Notes under the pieces: generated by a model
What the model was told of the DNA's origin: nothing
Database searches by the model: none
Seen by the model: only the letters and a program-made list of their open reading frames with translations
Made by a program: the position numbers and the translations under genes
Assembly: GCF_018873765.1 (NCBI RefSeq)
Contig: NC_057921.1
Coordinates: 65,461,557 to 65,525,556 of the forward strand
Direction of reading: 5' to 3'
Length of the DNA stretch: 64,000 bases
Source of the DNA: Telopea speciosissima
Lineage: Eukaryota; Streptophyta; Magnoliopsida; Proteales; Proteaceae
Shown here: piece after piece, positions 49,201-59,000 of the stretch
How the letters are laid out: each line of letters begins with the position of its first letter
Position numbering within the stretch: position 1 is the first letter of the stretch

Positions 49201-52200
49201 TGCAGAAGGACTTTAGGCATGTGCTTGAACTCGCACCTCGCCTTCTTGAAGAACTAATGAAGGTGATTTCAAAGTGTCCTATGTTATTTGCTAAGTTGTT
49301 AAATTTTTTGTTGACATATGAAACTTAAAAAATGCCAAAGGTTAAGACCGTCTACAAACTCACCCTTCCCAGGACCCCCCCATAAGCAGGATGGGCACTG
49401 GGTAATGGCCCTACATAATGATGAAACTTCGCTCCGATGAAGTGTTCTCTGCAATATCACTGTCTTTGGGGAACTTCGCTCCAAAACCAAGATATCTCTG
49501 TAGAGTTTTATTTTATTTTTAAAATTTTGTTTCATTGTTCTCTGAAGTAGGAGTAGCTTGCATGTGCATGTGATGAGGAATCTTCTCTTAGTAAACTGTC
49601 ATGGTGTTGTGGGATTGGAGAATGTTGTTGTGCCTTCATGCTTAATTTGTTGGGAGATTTAGGGTAGCAGTTATGCCCTATCTATTGTCTTATAGGAGTT
49701 AATTAGTTGTTCCAATGTATGCTAAAGTAGATCATTGAATTTTTTGTGATGGAAAAATATTTAAAAAAAATTTATGGAGAAAAGCTCAGATTCAACTATC
49801 ATAAGGATTCGGAGTCATTGATGTCTACATCTTGCCCACAGGTTTTTGAAAATGGACTTCAACTGAACTGTCAGGGTGCTTGGTTCAGTTTGTCTTAATG
49901 CAACCCATTTCTTACAAATTGATAATGTGGCTTGCAAAAAGGAAGAGAAAACAAATAGACAACATAAGCCTCCTGATCAGGTTTTTTTTTTTTTTTTTTT
50001 TTTTGGGGGGGGGGTTTGTGGAGGAGGAACAGAGGTGGTGGAAATTTGAACCATAGAGGTGTCTAGTTCCCATTGAACGTAGTTCAGTCACCTGTTGTAC
50101 TTTTCTTTAAACTGTGGCTCCACTCAAACATTAAGCATATTGGGCATGATATAGGAAGTCAGACGAACTTTTTTCCCCTTAATTTTCTACCACTCACTGT
50201 CTCACATGTATTTATGCTGTTTTCATGCTTTGAGTTCATTATTTGTTCTTCTAGTCTATATGTAAACTAAATTCCCTCCAGTGGCAAAACCAGAAAGGAT
50301 AAATTAAGAAATCAACATGTTTGAGGTGATTAGAAATAGCTCTAATAGGTGATAAATGAGGGAAAACCATCTGGTATGTTTGTGTATGTACAACAAAGTC
50401 CACTTTGGCACTGTTAAGGAGGAGCGACATGATGCAGACTAGGAGAGTTAACTGAAGTACTGAACAAGTTGTAGGCTGAAAATGACCAGGGGAGAAAGGG
50501 TGAAATAATATATGGATGTAATCAGTTTAACAACAAATATGATGTTAAATAGAGTTGAACCACAAAGTATGATCCCTATAGCCAAACCCTTTTAATTTGG
50601 AAAGGATTAGTTGAATTGAGAAAAGGTTGTCTTCCAAGTGTCACAAGAAAAAGTCCCATCATGAGTGGCAATGTCTGCCACGTGGAGGGATGATAGTCAT
50701 TCTGACAAAAAATTTCCATCAGTTTGACATGAGCTAGGAGAGTTAATTCTTTTGCCTGTGCATGCAGATGGCAATTATACCACGCAGTCCTGAAGGACAT
50801 GGATGGCTGAGGCCTGCAATTGGGGTTGTTGAGCTTTCTCAAAATATCATTCAGGTATTATTTGGCAGGACTATTTTTTCTTATTTCCCATTTACTCATC
50901 TATTGCTGTTATTTCATCGTCATTCGTCTTGACATGCATATTCCGAATATTGTCATCATAGTTATATTATCGTGAGTCCTTTTGCTTGAATCTACTCAAG
51001 TTATTGGCATATCAATGCCATTAAAATCTTGCAAAAATCAGATAAATGTTATTTGCTGTTACTTTTTCCAATGGTTATTTCCTGTGTTAAACAAACAGAT
51101 GAATGGTTTGAGGCAGAGGAACAGCATTTGCTAACTTCAATTGGAATGTTTTTCTTCCCACGACAGGAAAGGCCTATTTAATTTGAAAGCCAGAAAAGAA
51201 AGGACTTTTAAGAGCTGAAACTTGACAGAATTATCTCTCTCTCTCTCTTTTTCTTTCTTAATAGAAGAATAAGAAAACATGAACAGCCAAAACATTCGTG
51301 TTTAATGATCAAATGGGGAAAAAGGAAAACGGCAGAACATTGAGTTTATAAAAAATAATGATGATGATGATAGGTGTTCCACATGCCTTTGTTGATTGCT
51401 TCATGTACAAGTGTAACTTTGATATCATTAAGTTCCCTGCTCCATATCTCACATAAATCAAGATTCCTCCCCCAACCTTAGGCATATTCTTTAAGATGCC
51501 CCTATCCTTATGCTGTCAGTAGAGTATATTTTTAGTTTTGCTTTTTACTCCCATCATTAATTGATAGTTACTTGAATTTACCATTTCCTATCTTCCTCTA
51601 TTAGACCGGTCTGTGCTTTATATTTATAGTTTACCATGTTGCAGGCCATTCCACTCAGTGCAAGAAAATCGACTGGAGGATTCACTGAAGGAATTGCACC
51701 CTTTCTGCAGCTCCCTCATTTTAGTGAGGCAATAGTCAAAAAGATCGCCCGTAAGGTATGTATGTATGATGCCAGCATTGGTGTTACCTTGTAGAAACAA
51801 TGGAGGCATCATGTAGATTAAACCTGTTGTTTGTCTGCTCCATATTCTATGTAATCTTTGCTACTTGCAGCCGCAAAAAGATCTCAACAGGAGAATGTTT
51901 AGCTTGGCCTCAGAACTATTACACGTGGGTCTTACTGGTTGGTATTAATGTCAACCTAAATAGTCATAAATTCTGAGTGGAACACTTTGGGTATCATTAA
52001 TGCTGGACTTGTTTCATTAAAGAATCGAGTATAAGGTACAGGATTAAAATGGAGTTTCAGAGACATACTCGTGTGAGTCAGAAAATGCCGACTACATGAA
52101 GTTCCTTGTGTGGGCATATGTGCAAATGGGAGTCTTAGATTATTTAAGGTGAAGTAGGGAAAAGCACAAGTAAAGCCTTGGTATTTTGTATTTCCTATTC

Positions 52201-53263
52201 CTTCTTCTCTTCAAAATATCCAACTTTCACTGTTGAATTGATCATATCTCATTCTTGCACCTTCAACCAAAAGCTGCATTTTGACCAGAGAATGAAACTT
52301 GTATATTTGGGTGGTTATGTGCAAACTGCATGATTGTTATTGTGGAGCTCATATATTCAACTGTGTCGATCTTTTGAGAATAGTTTATTGACCTTGGGCT
52401 TTTTTAACTCTTAATTATGTTTGCAGAAGGTGCGCACATTTCAAGAGTTTCAAGACATGGGCCCACAAGAGCGTGCTGAGCTGTTTACTCAAGCCGCAGG
52501 ATTCTCTGCTTCTGAAGTTCAAGATGTGGAGGTTGTCCTTGAAATGATGCCTTCCATAACAATTGAAATTACATGTGAAACAGAAGGTGAAGAGGGCATA
52601 CAAGAAGGTGACATTGTTACTATGCATGCATGGGTCACACTCAAGCGCAGGAATGGCTTGGTTGGTGCCCTCCCACATGCCCCCTACTTCCCATTTCACA
52701 AGGAAGAAAATTTCTGGTTGCTTCTTGCAGATTCAACCTCAAACAATGTGTGGATGTCCCAGAAGGTTAGCTTCATGGATGAGGCAGCAGCTATTACTGC
52801 TGCATCGAAGGCCATTCAAGAGACAAAGGAGGGTTCAGGGGCAAGCTTGAAAGAGATAAGTGCTGCGGTTAAAGAAGCAGTTGAGAAAGTGAGGAACGGA
52901 TCACGGTTAGTGATGGGTAAGTTCCAGGCCCCTGCAGAAGGTAATTACAATCTGACTTCCTATTGCCTGTGTGACTCTTGGATTGGCTGTGATAAGAAGA
53001 CGAGTTTGAAGTTTAAGGTTTTAAAAAGAAGCCGGGCTGGGACAAGGAGTGGTGCAATGGCAGAAGAGGGACCAGCTGTCGAGGATGGAATTGAGGAGGA
53101 AGACGAGGAAGAAGAAGATGGATATGATGACTATGAGAGTGAGTACAGTGAAGATGATGAGGATAAACAGGATGCAAAGAACAGTGGTACGGTTTCTAAT
53201 GGTAGATCTCATAGAAAAGGCAGTGATTCAAGTGCTGAAAGTTCAGGCACAGATGAAGAGTGA
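46276..53263 (+). CDS. ERDJ2A: ERDJ2 / SEC63 homolog, ER-membrane J-domain protein
   Basis: Exons 46276..46461, 46569..46664, 47732..47852, 47947..48053, 48185..48402, 48878..49055, 49143..49262, 50768..50854, 51645..51755, 52427..53263; 686 aa, all GT-AG, close to the 687 aa of Arabidopsis ERDJ2A. The N-terminus has two hydrophobic segments ([18 protein letters not shown] and [16 protein letters not shown]), then a lumenal J domain with HPD at residues 127-129, a third membrane span ([20 protein letters not shown]), the cytosolic Sec63/Brl domain ([19 protein letters not shown] onward, [19 protein letters not shown]) and a highly acidic C-tail. SEC63 recruits the lumenal Hsp70 BiP to the Sec61 translocon for protein import. 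Which of the two paralogues (ERDJ2A or B) this is cannot be settled here. Confidence 0.96.
46920..47256 (+). other. GC-rich open frame inside ERDJ2 intron 2, unknown
   Basis: A frame of about 110 codons ([17 protein letters not shown], then Arg-rich [12 protein letters not shown]) stands out from the AT-rich intron by base composition. It has no family I recognise, and no splice link to ERDJ2 exons is apparent. It may be a captured fragment or chance. Confidence 0.35.
49355..49450 (+). mobile_element. SINE fragment in ERDJ2 intron 7
   Basis: CACCCTTCCCAGGACCCC and GGGCACTGGGTAATGG resemble the 3' half of the SINE seen whole at 57768-57932 (CCCTCCCAGACCC ... GTGCACT). Strongly worn. Confidence 0.45.
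49982..50014. repeat. T23-G10 homopolymer junction
   Basis: Twenty-three T followed by ten G. A similar T15-G11 junction lies at 60352-60377. Confidence 0.9.
50280..50625 (+). mobile_element. Degenerate RTE LINE fragment in ERDJ2 intron 7
   Basis: A worn copy of the RTE 3' region: GGCAAAACCAGAAAGGATAA near its start (the KTRKDK block), then a GGAGGAGCGACATGATGC-like segment, and an end like CCCTTTTAATTTGGAAAGG. No coding frame left. Confidence 0.6.
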
Positions 53264-53823
53264 GAGATACCTGTTTTTTCTTCCTGATGTACAGGTCAGT
53301 TTTGCCTCTTCATTTGGTGGAATAGTAAGTTCTTACATAACAGTTTAGTCATTTATCTTTCAATATACCGCTATTTCTTACATGAATAATAAGGATATAG
53401 TGCATGGACAGTCTTTTGGGCGACCTCTTTCTCTCTCCTACTTTTCTCCCCTGCCTCTTAAAAAAATTATTCTCATTAACACTGCGTTTGTTTAGAGAAG
53501 AATCGGGTTTCAGAATGCATTCTAGTCCCGAATCTATTCCTAAAATGCATATCAAACAAAACCTAAAACTTGATAGTTACCCAACATTCATTAGCAAGAG
53601 CTTCATTTCAACAATGCCGCTTGTCTGGAATCTCACAGCATCAATCTTGGTTGTGTTTGTTATACATTCTTGGAATGCATTCTAGATCAATTTTGCATTC
53701 TCGGATGATAAAAACAACCTAAAATGTATACTAACACACAGCTTTGATTCACGCAAGAATGAATGAGGACAAGGGTGACCAAAATCATGTCCATCTCTTT
53801 ATGGAATAACTCCCGATTTTTTT
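53264..53823. other. 3' flank of ERDJ2
   Basis: Probable ERDJ2 3' UTR and intergenic DNA. A GGAATGCATTCTAG-like word occurs near 53510 and 53670, part of a weak inverted repeat. No gene seen. Confidence 0.5.
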
Positions 53824-54000
53824 TCCTCTCCTGTTCGCTGCCCGGACAGGACCGTGCTGTCCCCTCACATGGGGGCGCAAAATGACGACTTAACCTTCCC
53901 CGGGCAGTGTGTTGGGGTAGGGGGTTAGGTTGTCATTTCACACCCCCATCTCAGGGGACAGCACGGTCCTGTCCGGGCAGCGGATAGGAGAGGATAACGA
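53824..54000. repeat. Foldback repeat 1 of a four-hairpin cluster
   Basis: Arms of about 70 bases, nearly identical: left CGCTGCCCGGACAGGACCGT then GCTGTCCCC, right GGGGACAGCACGGTCCTGTC then CGGGCAGCG. Loop near 53895-53928, with AAATGACGACTTAACC on the left side and GGTTGTCATTTC on the right. Edge CCTCTCC / GGAGAGGATAACGATTC. Confidence 0.88.
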
Positions 54001-54219
54001 TTCAATGACTCCCTACTTCCAACACCTGCTCTGCCAGTTAGTGCCTAGTTGTACCCCTTACAAGTGAAACTCCTGAAAGCAGTATCAAGTAGACATAACC
54101 CCACCCCTATGCATGGAGATTTATTCCGATTACCTAACGTCTCTCATTGAAAGGACTTACTGGCGCCAAACCAACCTTTGTACTCCCTCTCTTTTTTCTG
54201 GTGGTGGTGGGTGGCAATT

Positions 54220-54366
54220 TTTATCCTCTCCTGTTACAGCACGGTGCTGTAATGCATCGTGCGGTGGCTGCAGAGGCCATGTGGGGCCTACTGTGCCACA
54301 TGGCTTCTGTAGCACCGCATGATGCGTTACAGTACCGTGCTGTAACAAGAGAGGATAACGATTCGA
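54220..54366. repeat. Foldback repeat 2 of the cluster
   Basis: Arms of about 65 bases: left TTATCCTCTCCTGTTACAGC then ACGGTGCTGTAATGC, right GCGTTACAGTACCGTGCTGT then AACAAGAGAGGATAACG. Within each arm TTACAGCAC-GGTGCTGTAA is itself a small palindrome. The loop is about 10 bases. Confidence 0.88.
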
Positions 54367-54875
54367 TGGGTGGGTGGGGGGGGAGTGTTGGGCCATTTGG
54401 TGTGGGAGTGGAGGAGTTTTGCGGCGTCGGCATTGGGTGTCTAGGTTCTTTCCTGAAGTTCAATTTTAGTTCAACGAAAAATCAATTATAAAAAACATAT
54501 TAGAAGCAAAAGAAAATTGTATATATAATTATTTTTATTGAATATGTAATATAAAAATTGCAAAATGAAATCCATTTGAAATTTCTGAATGTTATTTTAG
54601 GGGAAAAAATGTATGGGAAAGGGTGTTTTGAGCCTTTGAGTATGGTGTTCAGTGGTGAATGCACATAAGGGTACAGAGATCACTTCATGTGAGAGAGGAT
54701 GCCAGTGTACCCTTCGTAGTCAGCTCAAGGAATCTTTTTTTCAAAAAATGTGTGTATATATAGGGATAATATGTTCTCTGTTCCTCTAGGGGTGTAGTAT
54801 TTGTTTTAAGGGAAAAAGAATTGTCCAAGTATGTAGGTGCTGAGACCAGACATAAAGGGGCAAAATGATCGCGAA

Positions 54876-55058
54876 AAAGATCCTGTGTATCCGGGCAGTC
54901 GGATTGCATGTGTAGCGCCAGACTCAAGGCATTGCACTCTGACCCCTTACCCCTACTCGAGCAAGGCGCTTGGGCAGGGATAAGGCGATCAAAGCGCACC
55001 GCTTTGAGTCTGGCGTTGCACATGCAGCCTAGCTGCCTGGATAAACAGGAGCCAGGTC
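54876..55058. repeat. Foldback repeat 3 of the cluster
   Basis: Left arm GTATCCGGGCAGTCGGATTG then AGCGCCAGACTCAAGGC; right arm CTTTGAGTCTGGCGTTGCAC then TAGCTGCCTGGATAAACAGG. AAATGATCGC lies at both outer flanks (near 54865 and 55058). Confidence 0.82.
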
Positions 55059-55204
55059 CAAATGATCGCCCCACCCTCCATGAAATGCAAAATGGCCCCA
55101 CTTGATGCTTTCCATCATAAATATTGCATTAAATTACTTTCAATTTTTTGAAAATCCTTTTTTACACTTGCATTAAATATTATATTAAAGAGAAGTAGTT
55201 TTCT

Positions 55205-55345
55205 GTTCAGGAGTGTGGTCTACGTCAGCACTCCCATGTGTCTATCTCTCTCCTCCTCAAAACAAAGGGGTAAAAGTATCTTTTCATATGGGGAGGAGAG
55301 AGAGAGACTCATGGGAGTGATGGTATAGGCCACACTCCGGATAGA
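55205..55345. repeat. Foldback repeat 4 of the cluster
   Basis: Left arm CAGGAGTGTGGTCTACGTCA then CACTCCCATGTGTCTATCTC; right arm GAGAGAGACTCATGGGAGTG then GGCCACACTCCGGATAGAG. Arms about 50 bases, loop about 35 bases. Confidence 0.85.
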
Positions 55346-56065
55346 GAACCTTCTCCCTACATTAAATAATATTTGGAGATAAGACAAGGGCATGGTTTCA
55401 AAAATCGGAATCGAATTGGTCAATTCATATCAGAATCAACATTGACCGATCCGATCAAATCCTGTGGATTCGTGTCATTTTTCGGCCAATTATGACCAAT
55501 TTGGTTGATTACGATCGATTCGAACCAAAATCAGCACTGGCCGAATCGATTACGGATTCCAAGTTTTGACACCTGGACAATAAGTAATTAAAGGAAGGGC
55601 AAGAGTTCCTGCACCAGTACGGCGACTAATGAGAGCGTACGAACGAGCATCTTGGGGGATAGGATTTTATGCCATTGGGGTGGACGGTCATTTCATCCCT
55701 TGTCATCTTTCTTTATTTATAAAAAAAAGGCAGTTATTCAGGTAACAAAAAGATACCGGCACGGATGCTCCCAAATTGACTGGGGTTGAAACCTATATCG
55801 GTATATGGATAAAACGCATTGCTCCTTAAGTCCATAAAGACGAAAAAAACTCCCAAAACCGTAAAATAATCGGAATCTATCGGAATCTGGACCACAGACC
55901 AATCTTCCTCCAGGCAAAAGCTAACGAAGGGAAGAACTGAAGAAGTAGGACTCACGGTTCAGTTCATCGCTTCATCTCCAGGACGGAAGCATCGTCAGAT
56001 TCGCAGGGTTGATTGCTCCTTCACTGAAAAGAAGTACTCGCGCATCTCTGATTTTAAACGGATAG
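55346..56065. other. Upstream region of the At3g49140-like gene
   Basis: Holds a piece of the dispersed GATCGATTCG-type repeat at about 55390-55570. The proximal 150 bases are probably the leader. No other gene seen. Confidence 0.5.
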
Positions 56066-59000
56066 ATGATGACGATGATGGATTCAGCCTTGGCAATTGG
56101 ATTCCGCTCTACCGGCGGTGGCTCTTGCTCCTCCGTCACTATAGCAAGTTCGTCCGTACTTATCTGATTCTCTCTCTCTTTCCCTCTTCTTGCTCATCAT
56201 ATTCATCTTTTTTATGCTACTCACTGTCTTCTCTAATGGATTTTCAACTCCATTTTCCGATACCATTACTTATCCGAAAACTATTGCAGATTATCGCCCC
56301 TTTTGGAGCTCCGACGATTCTACCGGAGTACACGGCGCCTTCCGTCGATTGCCTCACGCCATCAGCCTCGACGTACCATGGTTCTTCTTTTGGTTTATTT
56401 ATTTTTTATTTTTTGGTTATTAAATCACGTCTTCCAAGCACATTATTCAATGGGAGTTTTAAGTTCTACCTGTTAGGCTGTTAGCAGTCAAAATTTAAAA
56501 TTTGTTTGTGTTGTAACTGATTCTCAGGAACAGAGGTCGGAGACTTATAGATGGGTTTTCTTTCACAACGAGGAACTATCTTCTTTCCCAAAGCAGAGTT
56601 CGGGCTACAGAAGGGTACAGGAGTTCGGCTTCAGATCCCTTGGAGCATAATAGGAAGTCGCATTACCACCCACTCGAAGACATTGCGGAGTCCACATCTC
56701 AGGACGGTGGAGATACCAGACTCACTCCTGCCGAAACCACTAGAACCATAATTGAGGTACTACCCATACATCCTTTTGGTAGAAATTTGGGAGCCTTCTT
56801 AGCCTAACAATTTGTTAATAGTTATATGTCGCATTAATTATTAACCCATTTTCGACTGGAAATCTTATTACCAAGTCAATGTCTTTCACAGGTAAACACG
56901 AAAGCAACACTAATGTTTTCAGCATTGATCAATAATGAAGTTCACGAGAACATTTTCTGGCCCGAATTGCCTTATGTGACTGATGAACATGGAAGTAAGT
57001 CAGATAATTGGCATTTCTTGAAGAATACGTATGTGACTGATATGTTTATGTTTCCCTTCATACTGCATAAAGATTTGTACTCAATTTTTCGATTAAATCG
57101 ATAAATATCTGTGGCAATATCATCAGATATATACTTCAGGGTGAGCAATGATGAAGACATTATGCAGACGCTAACTTCTGAGAATAACTTTGTGGTAGAC
57201 TTTTCACTTACCCTTTGGTGGATACCTGTCACTAACATTTATTGTGGAATCCATGTTGTTCTAGTGAAAATCTTTATGCTTATTGCAGCAAGTAATAATA
57301 GGCTTAGATAATATGGAAATGCTTAGCGAGATGGACCTATCAGGACCAGCTGATATTGATTTTGGCATTGAAGAAATCACTGAAGAAGATGATGAAGATG
57401 ATGATGAAGATGAAGATGACTATGAAAAGGTGTATCATCATGTGCTTAAATTAAGGCTGCTTCTTGGCTGTTATATATGTGGGGAATATTTCAGCTGATA
57501 ACTCCAACATCTTGTTTCAAATACGTCCTTTGTTCTTCTATTTATTTATTTGTTAGCAGGATTGGGTTGCAATTCTTGAAGATGATGAAGATGAGTCAGA
57601 TTCCGATGAGACTCTTGGCGACTGGGCAAATTTGGAAACTTTACGTTCTTCTCATCCAATGTATTTTGCTAAAAAATTGGCTGAGGTAACTGATTCATTC
57701 TGATTACACTTTGATATTTTTTTCAAAAGTATAAAAGAAATTGAGTTGTGGTTTTTATTACCAAAAAAAAAAGAGTGTCCTAGTGCACGATGCTCCCACT
57801 ATTGCAGGGTCTGGGAGGGGCAAATGTATGCCGCCTTACCCTCGCTTCGCGGAGAAGCTGTTTCCATGTTTTGAACCTGCAACGTGATGGTTGCAATAAT
57901 GTAACTTAACCATTGCGTCAACGCACTGTAATAAAAAACACGCTTGTGTTTAGTATTAATTTTTTTTTTCTTTTTTTTTGTTTTGTTTACTTGATGGCTA
58001 AACAATGTCTTTCACATGGTTGGGTTAAACCTTGGCTTTTATGTTGCAGGCTGCATCATATCTTCCCATGAATGGAATAGATCAACCTCCAGCTGGTCTT
58101 GCCATCCAAGGCCTTCTTAGACCTTCCTTTGTTGAGGAGCACCCTCTCATCCAAAAGCATATGTCAGTCCATGAGCCCTGTAAAGATGACCAAAATCAGG
58201 TTGGGAAATTTTTGGAAGACAAACTGGAAGGTATTGGCATGCTTAATGGTCATCACCATGAGTCAGCCTCTTCTAAAGATGGTTCAATTTGGGCAGAGGG
58301 ACTGGATAAAGCTGAGAGCGTTAGACCTGGGACTTCATTTTACAAGCTAGAGATGATCAAGATTCAGTTGATTTTGTCACATGGACATCAGGCATGTTTT
58401 GAGCCCTTTTCTAATTTTTTTTTTTGGTGCTTCTTGACTGGGCATTGGTCAATTGCATTTATTGGCTACCTTTGACATGAAACATATTATCTTCACAGGA
58501 TGTATGGCTACCATGTGATTGAATATAGTCGTCTTGTACTTGTGGACAATTTCTTTTTCAGGATTAATCCAAATGTAAATATTACAAGGGCTTTGTCTTA
58601 GTTATATTGGCTTCCATGAGATTGTCAGGCAATTGCTTGCCAATAAAAACATTTTACATTGAGATGCAAAAATTAATAGCCATCTGTTTAAGGAAACACT
58701 CTGCCAATTTCTTTTGTCAAAGTCTCAAAGTGATATGTTTACTGTCATTTGAGTTGAGTCCCAGAACTCTGGCTGCCAGCATGAAGACATTTTTTATTTT
58801 TTTTTAAATTTTTGGAGGGGCGGGGGGGGGGGGGGGGGGGGAGGGGGATCCCAAAAGTTAGGACTGATCCAAATCTACCCCTCCCAGAGCCCTGCAAAAG
58901 TAGGATTTGCACTGGATAGTGACCGTTATAAGGAAGGTGTTCCACTGTGTCATGAGCAGATCATTGAGCTGTGGGTCCACAATGACAATCCAGTTTCTGC

